Part shown: positions 28,575 through 34,887 of the stretch, in pieces
Layout of the letters: each line of letters starts with the position of its first letter
Position numbering within the stretch: the first letter of the stretch is position 1
Assembly: GCA_002720865.1 (NCBI GenBank)
Contig: PBIO01000021.1
Coordinates: forward strand, 1-34,887
From: Halobacteriovorax sp.
GTDB lineage: Bacteria; Bdellovibrionota; Bacteriovoracia; Bacteriovoracales; Bacteriovoracaceae
Reading direction: 5' to 3'
DNA length: 34,887 bases
Position numbers and translations under genes: made by a program
Notes under the pieces: model-generated
What the model saw: the letters and a program-made list of their open reading frames with translations, nothing else
Database searches by the model: none
What the model was told of the DNA's origin: nothing

Positions 28575-30125
28575 TTATTTATCAGCCTTCTTCAAGTTTA
28601 ATTGCCAACCGCTTGTATCTGCTTTAGCCTTTGGTTTCGGAACATTAACATCTACAGGATTTGTCCGTTGTGCAATCGGCCCAAAATTTTGCTGAAACGC
28701 TTTGTATTTATCTTTTACCACTTTGTCTAATTGATCTAACTGCGATAACATGACTGCCGTTCCATCGTAATTATTAATCCAATCTGGAATAGCATCTTGA
28801 GCGTTCAATGACTTATCATCTGGTGGCGTGATAAGTTTTTCTAGCAAGTCTAAGTCTGGCCCAGCTAACACGCCAAGCTCCATAAGGTCTTTAAGCTTCA
28901 TTATAAGAAACGTATGAGCCTGACTCATTTTTTCCGCTTCTGGCCCAAACATTTGCGGGCCATGTTCTGTAACGAGCGCTCTGTAATCCTTACTTAAACT
29001 GTTTACCTCGTTTACCATTGCCCCAGCATTTTGCATTTTTATTTTATCTTGTTCTGTTTGAACTAAAGGCAATTCTAGTACGGTTATTCCCGATTTAGTA
29101 ATTGGCGCTGTCGCTTGGGCCGAAGATTCTGCAGGCATTTGTCCTTGATTTACTACTGGTTCGCCTACTCCTTGATTTACCATTGGCATATTAGAAGTTG
29201 TTTTGGCTAGGCGCTCTTGTTGCCTAGACGTTGGTAATGGTAGAAAAAACGTATCTGCCACTGGCGGTTTAGTATATGTTATGCCAGCTTTATCAAAAAG
29301 CGATGGCTGTTGAGATTTAAGCTGTGCATTGCCGTAAGCAGTTAGAACGCCTTTACCATATTTTTCAACTAATTGGGGCATTGTCGCACCGCGTTGAATA
29401 TCTGAACTTATCTCGCCAGCTAGAATGTCTGAGATTTTGTCTGGCGGTGCTGACGCTTTCAAATTTGGATTATTGTTTATTTCAGTAGGTGTAGCGTACT
29501 GTTCTTGTTTGGTTATGATATTCCAAGCCTTAACCTTTTTTTCTGGTTTAGGTGTAGAGCTTGGGCCTTTTGCAATAATTTTTCCGTCTTTATCCGTTAC
29601 CACTTGATCTTTACCAAGCGTGTATTCTTTCGGTGCTTTCATAGCAAACGACAAGGCTATTTTATAAGCGTCATCTGTTTGCCCTGCTTTAACTAAATCT
29701 TTAAATATTGCTTTAGCACTGTCAGGCATATTTAGCGCATCTAATGGGCTTTTCTTTGGCGTAGCTGGGCTTATATTTTGTTTTTTTGGTGCTAAAGAGT
29801 CATCTAATTCTGGCCCACTGAAATTTTCCATACCCTGCATTGGCGTAGGTGCTGGGGCGTTAAAAGCGTCACCTTCCCCCATTTCATCCAGCGCCACAAT
29901 GCTTTCAACAACCTTGCGTCTATTTGCTTTCTGTCGACTTTCTTTAATAGTGTCTGCTATTTCACCTAACGACTTGCCAAGCCCTGCCATACCAGCGCCA
30001 ATACCACTCTTAGGAATAGGTGGAGCCGAACTTTGCAGCTGCCGGCCTCTTGCTGTTATCTGCGGAGCCATAGAGCGTTGTTGTAACGCCCCTATTGGCG
30101 GCAGTCTATTAACTTGTACAGCCAT
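28575..30125 (-). CDS. Internal virion protein, 516 aa
   Basis: A hydrophilic, largely disordered and helical protein: MAVQVNRLPPIGALQQRSMA, an early helix GMAGLGKSLGEIADTIKESR, P/K-rich linkers, then helices (SDILAGEISSDIQRGATMPQ) and a C-terminal helical domain (MVNEVNSLSKDYRALVTEHG, TAVMLSQLDQLDKVVKDKYK). It fits the class of podovirus internal core/ejection proteins that sit beside the larger one. It starts after AAGAAGG. The specific part of the injection conduit is unknown. Confidence 0.65.
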   Translation of the reverse strand: MAVQVNRLPPIGALQQRSMAPQITARGRQLQSSAPPIPKSGIGAGMAGLGKSLGEIADTIKESRQKANRRKVVESIVALDEMGEGDAFNAPAPTPMQGMENFSGPELDDSLAPKKQNISPATPKKSPLDALNMPDSAKAIFKDLVKAGQTDDAYKIALSFAMKAPKEYTLGKDQVVTDKDGKIIAKGPSSTPKPEKKVKAWNIITKQEQYATPTEINNNPNLKASAPPDKISDILAGEISSDIQRGATMPQLVEKYGKGVLTAYGNAQLKSQQPSLFDKAGITYTKPPVADTFFLPLPTSRQQERLAKTTSNMPMVNQGVGEPVVNQGQMPAESSAQATAPITKSGITVLELPLVQTEQDKIKMQNAGAMVNEVNSLSKDYRALVTEHGPQMFGPEAEKMSQAHTFLIMKLKDLMELGVLAGPDLDLLEKLITPPDDKSLNAQDAIPDWINNYDGTAVMLSQLDQLDKVVKDKYKAFQQNFGPIAQRTNPVDVNVPKPKAKADTSGWQLNLKKADK

Positions 30126-30141
30126 CTTATATTACCTTCTT

Positions 30142-31137
30142 TTATAACAATAAACTTGCACCGCCTGTTGCTGGTGCGCCAAATAACTTAGCACCGCCTG
30201 ACAATAAGCTTCCAGCGCCAGACATTTTACCGCCCATGTCTCTTGGCGTTTTACCAATCGTAGTCGTTCCTGTAGGTACGCCAGAAGCGAGGCCAGCGCC
30301 AAAGCCAAGCATATCCATTGGATATTGCCATTGCTTAATGAAATCGTCATAGGCAAGGTCTAAGCTTTGCTGGGTTAAGCCCTGTTGTGCGCCACCAATA
30401 TTTAAAAGATTCTGTATATCAGTGTTTTGCATATTTTGCTGGCCTTGGGCGGCGCTGGGCAGAACGCTTGCACCCTGCATCTGTAGTTGTGCGCCCAGCC
30501 CTGTCATATCGTTATATTGCCCCGCATCTGCCAACCCGAATGTGTTTGCAGTGTCAAATCCCTGTTGGAGAAGTCGGCTAATATCATCTCCAAAAGTATT
30601 CATAGCCTGTTCATTTGTTAAGGCGGTGGCCACGCCGTGTCCACTGCCGCCAAATGCCCCTGCACTCGTTGCCAAGGCATTATTTGACAGGTTAGCTCTC
30701 TGCAAAGCGTCACTAAACCGATTCATGTATTGATCAATTACTTCGGTTTGGTACGGGTTAAAATAGCGAGGGGCTAGGTCGGCACCCTCGACCACATTCA
30801 TGTCTATAGGGGTTATTGGCGGTGGAGCCGGGGCGATTGTGTCACTGACAGGCACAGGATCAGGCGAATACACAGGCTGGGGCGCTGAAGGCGTAAAACT
30901 TACTGTTGGCGTTGGGTCTGTAAGCAACGGCGCTGTTCTGCCTTCGCCAAATCCATGAATTAAGTAATGATCAAGCCCAGTTATTACACCATCCCCATCT
31001 ACATCTGCATCAGGCGATATGGTAAAAGGATTTTCTGGGTCTGCAACCGCACTTGCAACATCTTCGTAGAGTCGAAGGTATTCTTGCTCATCGAAGTTCT
31101 GGGTCAAAAAATCCCTATCAAATACATCCATACTCAT
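30142..31137 (-). CDS. Virion protein with YxDVxxAV...HYxxxG.xEGR motif and calcium loop
   Basis: A 331-aa protein. Residues 15-67 match a short repeat found in secreted and surface proteins (FDEQEYLRLYEDVASAV, then GLDHYLIHGFGEGR), into which an EF-hand/dockerin-like loop is inserted (DVDGDGVITGLD, 45-56). A proline-rich linker (about 70-112) leads to a helical region with ANLSNNALATSAGAFGGSGH, then a Q/N-rich segment. The C-terminal KMSGAGSLLSGGAKLFGAPA is a membrane-active-looking tail. It lies in the ejection-protein block and is likely an internal or tail-tip protein that needs calcium. The role is inferred. Confidence 0.65.
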   Translation of the reverse strand: MSMDVFDRDFLTQNFDEQEYLRLYEDVASAVADPENPFTISPDADVDGDGVITGLDHYLIHGFGEGRTAPLLTDPTPTVSFTPSAPQPVYSPDPVPVSDTIAPAPPPITPIDMNVVEGADLAPRYFNPYQTEVIDQYMNRFSDALQRANLSNNALATSAGAFGGSGHGVATALTNEQAMNTFGDDISRLLQQGFDTANTFGLADAGQYNDMTGLGAQLQMQGASVLPSAAQGQQNMQNTDIQNLLNIGGAQQGLTQQSLDLAYDDFIKQWQYPMDMLGFGAGLASGVPTGTTTIGKTPRDMGGKMSGAGSLLSGGAKLFGAPATGGASLLL

Positions 31138-31148
31138 TTCAATTAACC

Positions 31149-31517
31149 TTATACGGTTGTTGTGCTAGGTGGTGGTGGGAGTGTAGGCAATGGTATGCCA
31201 GAAGCGGATATGGTCGGTCTAGGAGCGTTAATAGTGCCGTTTCTAACGCTGGTTCCCTGTATCCGTGGGCCTTGGGCAAATCGTGCAAGCGTGTTGAGAC
31301 TTTGGTTCATGGCTGGCTGAAATGAACCTACATTTGCTCTTGTCATATCGAAGCCCTGCAACTGATCAGGGGTAAAGCTTGCTATTCTTGGCAAATCGTA
31401 TTGAGGAAACGGCCTCTCCATAATTGCCGGAGCATAATCCAGTATGCTGTCAACAAGGCTTTGCAGCCTTGGGTCTAGTTTAACTGTTGAACTTGATGTT
31501 TGTGAACCGCCAGACAT
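31149..31517 (-). CDS. 122-aa virion-region protein
   Basis: MSGGSQTSSSTVKLDPRLQS, then a helix (LVDSILDYAPAIMERPFPQY), the segment LPRIASFTPDQLQGFDMTRA and a proline-rich end (GIPLPTLPPPPSTTT). A strong AGGAG site precedes it. The DPRLQ..VD..L opening and F.P.QL.G...TR segment are common in small podovirus proteins encoded just before the internal proteins. Probably a minor internal or assembly protein. Confidence 0.65.
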   Translation of the reverse strand: MSGGSQTSSSTVKLDPRLQSLVDSILDYAPAIMERPFPQYDLPRIASFTPDQLQGFDMTRANVGSFQPAMNQSLNTLARFAQGPRIQGTSVRNGTINAPRPTISASGIPLPTLPPPPSTTTV

Positions 31518-31922
31518 TTAAAATAACTCCTTTATAAATCGTTTGCTCACTATTTCAGTGCCTTTTAAATATTTCTCAAACGCTCTTGGCGAATGACAGG
31601 TAATACGCTGCGCTTTAATTGATCTGGCTAATTGTTCCAGCCATTCAACATGATTTGCCAATGACGCTGGTCTTTTAAAACACGCCAGCCAGACGTGTAA
31701 CTCCATTTCGCCGAAGTTGTTTACTGGGCGTAAAAACAAAGCACCCTGTATGGTCGCGCCTTCGCCAACTACATAACAAAACGTATCGTTAATCATGCAC
31801 TGGTGGTAAACGTCCTCTACTAAAAATGGGTCAGTGCATTTGCTTTTATTTCGCGCCTGCTCAATCATGTAGCGCAACTGAGGCCATGCCGTCCTCAGTG
31901 CGTCACCCTCTAATCTTAGCAT
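31518..31922 (-). CDS. GNAT-like internal-protein chaperone/acyltransferase-fold protein
   Basis: A 134-aa protein, MLRLEGDALRTAWPQLRYMI. The pattern W..L...I..A.......EDVYHQCM, CYVVGEGATIQGALFLRP, MELHVWLACFKRP and LARSIKAQRITCHS resembles the acetyltransferase-fold proteins found beside internal-protein genes in T7-like and marine podoviruses (T7 gp13 region). Activity is not proven; the acetyl-CoA loop is not clear. It starts directly after the stop of the 199-aa gene (TAAATG). Confidence 0.6.
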   Translation of the reverse strand: MLRLEGDALRTAWPQLRYMIEQARNKSKCTDPFLVEDVYHQCMINDTFCYVVGEGATIQGALFLRPVNNFGEMELHVWLACFKRPASLANHVEWLEQLARSIKAQRITCHSPRAFEKYLKGTEIVSKRFIKELF

Positions 31923-32522
31923 TTATGTAAGTTCGTCAATTTCAGATAATCTATTGCCCCCAACAACTAATGCGCGGTCTATGCCGACTTCCGAACCTTC
32001 TGGGGTTATTTGCTTATGGAGTGGTACGCCTGCTTTATTGTAAAAATATTCACTTCCATAGGCGCCAGTTGACTCATCCGGCAAATAATAAGAGCCATCG
32101 TCATATTTCTTAAATATTTTAAAAATATCTGGCATACCCATGTTGCCGAATATTGGGGGCCGTCCTCTGTCGTTGTTAAACATCATGCGGTTGTAAAGCG
32201 CAAACATCTTTTCTATAGGAACGCCTTGCGGATCGCCTGAGCTTGCAACAGCGTCTTGCACCTCTGGCAAAGACGATGAATTGGGAACGTGGTCGGTTGC
32301 TCCTGTCGGGCCAGTATGAAAAGCGGTTTGACCATACCATAACGGATTATAGCCAGCCCCAGCCTGTGGAACATACACCGCTTCGCCAGCGTTTGTTACG
32401 CCTATAGGCTGGCCCTGATCGTCAAGCCAAAAAGGCTGTCTGCCAGATGCTGGGTTCGCGGTTGGAACCCCACTAGTATTATAGCCCGGTAAACTGTGTA
32501 TAGGGGGCAGTGTAAAAGCCAT
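31923..32522 (-). CDS. 199-aa virion-region protein, unknown
   Basis: MAFTLPPIHSLPGYNTSGVP, a P/G/N-rich N-terminal half (GVTNAGEAVYVPQAGAGYNP), then helices (VPIEKMFALYNRMMFNNDRG) and a strand region (YYLPDESTGAYGSEYFYNKA). No catalytic motif or membrane segment is seen. It overlaps the nozzle-like gene by one base. Position between tail nozzle and internal proteins suggests a tail or core connector. Confidence 0.65.
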   Translation of the reverse strand: MAFTLPPIHSLPGYNTSGVPTANPASGRQPFWLDDQGQPIGVTNAGEAVYVPQAGAGYNPLWYGQTAFHTGPTGATDHVPNSSSLPEVQDAVASSGDPQGVPIEKMFALYNRMMFNNDRGRPPIFGNMGMPDIFKIFKKYDDGSYYLPDESTGAYGSEYFYNKAGVPLHKQITPEGSEVGIDRALVVGGNRLSEIDELT

Positions 32523-34615
32523 TATTCTCTCCGTCCAGCGGTTGCGTTTATATCAAATCTCATTTTTCCAAGTCTCCAAGTGTTAGGTGCGCCAGTGCGA
32601 CTAAATTTCCATCCAAGCTGTCTGCCCTGCACACGAACGTCCACACGCTCTGTGCTGGGGCCAATCGTAAAAGGCCCATTATTAACAGCAGTTGAATTGG
32701 GCTTGTCTTTTGTAACCAGCGTTAAATCTCCACCAGCAGACAGTGATTGAAAATCAGGCACAATGCCTGACACGTCCATCATTACCTCGCCTTCGCCACC
32801 CCCTACATTTAGGTCTACTGGCGATGCCTCTACAAATGCCGTGAACGCATCCCCCTGTGCGCTGTTACCTTTTTCGTGCAGATAAGCTTCCGCATAATTA
32901 CTGCCCTCAGACCAGCTAAACATTATTGGGTAGTTTTCACCTGTTATGCCAAACGTTCTGTCAAACGTGCCAGTAGCAAACACATTTTCCTGTATGCTGA
33001 ATATAATGTACTTATTGCACTCAAGCCCGGACGCTGGGTAGAAAAACCACGCTTCATTAAACTGCGAAATGCCAACACCGCAAATTTTCGCTTGCTGCGA
33101 TCCTGTGACCACTTCATCGCGCATAAAGTCACGAACAGAACAGGGAATTGCCTGCAAGCTCTGGTTTTGAAATTTGTAGAACTGCCAGTTTGATGACAGA
33201 AAAACTAAACCACCTGTCTGCGAGTCCTTTGCAAAAGCTCGCGGTGCTATAATCCCAACATCAGCTACTAAATCTTGGCTGTAAATAAATACTGTATCTT
33301 GCAAGTATCTTAGCTGGTGCATACTAGCGTCTGTAAAAACAACCGTGACAAATGAGCTTGGAACTATGCTGACAATATTAGAGCCAGCGCCCAATCGCAA
33401 AGACCGCGAAGTGTTCGTGGCAGATGTCGTCCAATCTCCTGTGGCAAACCCCTGCGCTTGGGATGCCCATATAACCAGCAAACCATCAAAACCAGAACCT
33501 GTATCGCAACCGCCCAGCACCAAAAACTGCTCTGGTGTAACCGTCATATAATTAATTTGCGTCGGTGCGTCAGTGGCTGGATTTACTACACAGCGCTGGC
33601 TTCTGTTTAACTGCCAACGGTATAAGCTACCGCCTCTTGGAACTGCCACCAAGTTCTCACCGTAGTTTTCCAGCAACCAAATCCTTGCATCATATGATGT
33701 CAGCTGTTCCCCACCAGCCCCATATACGCCCATTCCATATGTGCCAGTGCCGTAACCAGCCTGTGCCGTACTGCTTTCAAGACCAGCTGGTAATTCTATA
33801 ATGATCTCACCGCTGGCTCCACCGCCTGTTGCGCTGGATGATGCTGGGCCACACGCTATAGTAAAAGAGGTTGTATTTAGTACAGTCAAAACTTCAGACT
33901 GCAAAAACAGCACATAATTTATTGCGCCTCCACCAACATCGCCACTAGCATTGGCTGACGTGGTTACCTCAATTAAAAACTCAGACGTGCTTGAAACATA
34001 AACAGAGTGCTGTGCGTTCAGTTCGCTGTCAGGTATTCCGTTTTGCGCGCCACTTACACCGCTGATAACGACGAAATCCCCAGTTTGCAATCCGTGGCTG
34101 GATAAGGTAATCCGAACGATTGTTGAGCCATTGGTTGTTGTTAGTGGGTTGGTGGCAAACGTGCCAGTTCCACCGCCGACTGTAACACCCCCTGTTGCTG
34201 TCAATCCTGTCAAATAAACAAACGAACCGACTGTTAAATTATGAGGCGAACTAGTGGTAATTGTCGCACTTTCTTCGGTATTAACAACAGTAACAGGGTT
34301 GCTAGGCAACAAGGCTATTGGCTCTGCAGGCGTTATGTCCCATAAATTCTCACTGCGCTCGACCATTAACTTACGATGACTGCCAATGGCTAAATATTCA
34401 TTTCCGCTGTTATCGCGCCATTGGTGTGCGCCACGAACCTTGCCAAGCATTGTATCGGTAAATTTTAATTCCCAACCGCCAATGACTTGTGGCTGTGCGC
34501 CAGCGCCTTGAACGGAGCGATAGCGTATTTTGTCGCTGTCGATATAGCTTCCCACCGAATATTCACTGGCATCTTTTACAGTGCCAGCTTGGGGTTGTAC
34601 TGCTACCAAAGGCAT
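32522..34615 (-). CDS. Tail nozzle / stabilisation protein (tail tubular protein B-like)
   Basis: A 697-aa beta-rich protein starting MPLVAVQPQAGTVKDASEYS. The opening is characteristic: YIDSDKIRYRS, IGGWELKF, VRGAHQWRDNSGNEYLAIG, SHRKLMVERSENLWDITP. It matches podovirus proteins annotated as tail tubular B or P22 gp10-like stabilisation proteins. Residues of about 105-290 are T/S/G-rich inserted strands. Later blades include NYGENLVAVPRGGSLYRWQL and LVFLSSNWQFYKFQN, as expected of a propeller. It would form the tail tube below the adaptor. Confidence 0.75.
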   Translation of the reverse strand: MPLVAVQPQAGTVKDASEYSVGSYIDSDKIRYRSVQGAGAQPQVIGGWELKFTDTMLGKVRGAHQWRDNSGNEYLAIGSHRKLMVERSENLWDITPAEPIALLPSNPVTVVNTEESATITTSSPHNLTVGSFVYLTGLTATGGVTVGGGTGTFATNPLTTTNGSTIVRITLSSHGLQTGDFVVISGVSGAQNGIPDSELNAQHSVYVSSTSEFLIEVTTSANASGDVGGGAINYVLFLQSEVLTVLNTTSFTIACGPASSSATGGGASGEIIIELPAGLESSTAQAGYGTGTYGMGVYGAGGEQLTSYDARIWLLENYGENLVAVPRGGSLYRWQLNRSQRCVVNPATDAPTQINYMTVTPEQFLVLGGCDTGSGFDGLLVIWASQAQGFATGDWTTSATNTSRSLRLGAGSNIVSIVPSSFVTVVFTDASMHQLRYLQDTVFIYSQDLVADVGIIAPRAFAKDSQTGGLVFLSSNWQFYKFQNQSLQAIPCSVRDFMRDEVVTGSQQAKICGVGISQFNEAWFFYPASGLECNKYIIFSIQENVFATGTFDRTFGITGENYPIMFSWSEGSNYAEAYLHEKGNSAQGDAFTAFVEASPVDLNVGGGEGEVMMDVSGIVPDFQSLSAGGDLTLVTKDKPNSTAVNNGPFTIGPSTERVDVRVQGRQLGWKFSRTGAPNTWRLGKMRFDINATAGRRE

Positions 34616-34618
34616 TGA

Positions 34619-34864
34619 TTACTCACCGCCCTCTTCTGGTGCTGGCAATGGATCAGGATCTTCATACCAAGCATCCCAATATCTTTCTGGCATTTTTTTG
34701 CAGTAATCCATTCTCGCATCTTCGCTTCCAAAAAAATTTTGAGTTAAAGGATTTTTAACGCCTAAATTTATGCGATATTTTTTTTCGGCTGTTTCACCCT
34801 CTTCTACGATTGTCTGTAGAATAACGGTAGAGTCACCATCGTCTTTAACTTCAAGAACTTTCAT
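34619..34864 (-). CDS. 81-aa protein upstream of the nozzle gene
   Basis: MKVLEVKDDGDSTVILQTIV, an acidic strand-rich N-terminal half (EEGETAEKKYRINLGVKNPL), then DARMDYCKKMPERYWDAWYE and a proline/glutamate tail. It ends three bases before the nozzle gene. Its ATG may overlap an upstream stop (ATGA at 34861-34864), hinting at a gene running past the window edge. Function unknown. Confidence 0.65.
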   Translation of the reverse strand: MKVLEVKDDGDSTVILQTIVEEGETAEKKYRINLGVKNPLTQNFFGSEDARMDYCKKMPERYWDAWYEDPDPLPAPEEGGE

Positions 34865-34887
34865 CTCGTAATCTGTGCCATGTAAAT
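34861..34887 (-). CDS. Possible last codons of a gene beyond the window
   Basis: The frame IYMAQITR-stop ends with a TGA overlapping the ATG of the 81-aa gene, the coupling used throughout this genome. Only nine codons are visible, so this is weak support. Confidence 0.2.
   Translation of the reverse strand: MYMAQITR

Noticed and set aside
30132-30356. 74-codon minus frame inside the 331-aa virion gene
   Set aside because: Fully nested, with no ribosome site; a shadow of the G/A-rich C-terminus.
1-34887. tRNA genes, CRISPR arrays, integrase/att sites and insertion sequences
   Set aside because: Looked for by eye; no cloverleaf, spaced repeats, recombinase motifs or terminal inverted repeats were found. 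A tRNAscan search would be needed to exclude a degenerate tRNA.

Overview
The window reads as an almost complete genome of a short-tailed (podovirus-type) phage. The likely host is a marine alphaproteobacterium or a close relative. This is inferred from the gene families: a holin of the gene-transfer-agent three-helix type, a PD-(D/E)XK protein of a kind common in alphaproteobacterial phages, a small secreted protein like ones in those bacteria, and a P22/N4-like head set. No tRNA, rRNA, CRISPR array, insertion sequence, integrase, DNA polymerase, primase, helicase or RNA polymerase was seen. The phage therefore probably replicates with host enzymes recruited by a lambda-O-like initiator.

Layout. 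From 15232 down to 1, and again from 34864 down to 23597, genes run on the minus strand. Read as a circle (15232 to 1, then 34887 to 23597), the order is that of one late operon: ParB-like protein and cytosine methylase, small and large terminase, portal, a 552-aa protein, scaffold, major capsid protein, glycosyltransferase, tail adaptor, tail fibre, tail nozzle-like protein, internal/ejection proteins and the lysis cassette. A two-gene plus-strand cassette (4000-4734) with its own promoter sits inside this operon like a moron. The early region lies between 15.5 and 23.6 kb. A minus operon (17343-15568) carries mostly unknown small genes. A short plus HTH gene follows at 17474. A minus replication operon (20544-17648) encodes a Cro-like protein, a PD-(D/E)XK protein, the initiator, a stand-alone DnaA domain IV and an adenine methylase. 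A plus recombination operon (20611-23625) encodes a YqaJ-like exonuclease, a probable annealing protein, SSB and small proteins. The minus and plus operons diverge from overlapping promoters around a palindrome at 20567-20579.

Most notable element. The 335-bp gap 15233-15567 holds a good minus-strand sigma70 promoter (TTGACG, 17 bp, TATTCT). Its predicted start coincides with the first base of a 21-bp bulged long-range stem (15322-15343 with 15440-15465) enclosing a perfect 12-bp hairpin and a hairpin whose loop is CUCCAA. On the minus transcript this loop region complements the UUUGGAGAA Shine-Dalgarno signature of at least five genes outside the core structural set, and a CUCCUU tract lies beside it. 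The late genes checked do not use that signature. This could be a phage regulatory RNA or antitermination-type leader at the head of the late operon. It is inferred only from sequence complementarity and hand folding.

Other points of interest are a candidate replication origin with two palindromic iterons 22 bp apart inside the initiator gene, many ATGA/TAATG-coupled micro-genes too short for routine calling, a cysteine-dense 36-aa peptide, calcium-loop motifs in a lysis-region membrane protein and in a virion protein, and an intrinsic terminator embedded in a signal-peptide coding sequence.
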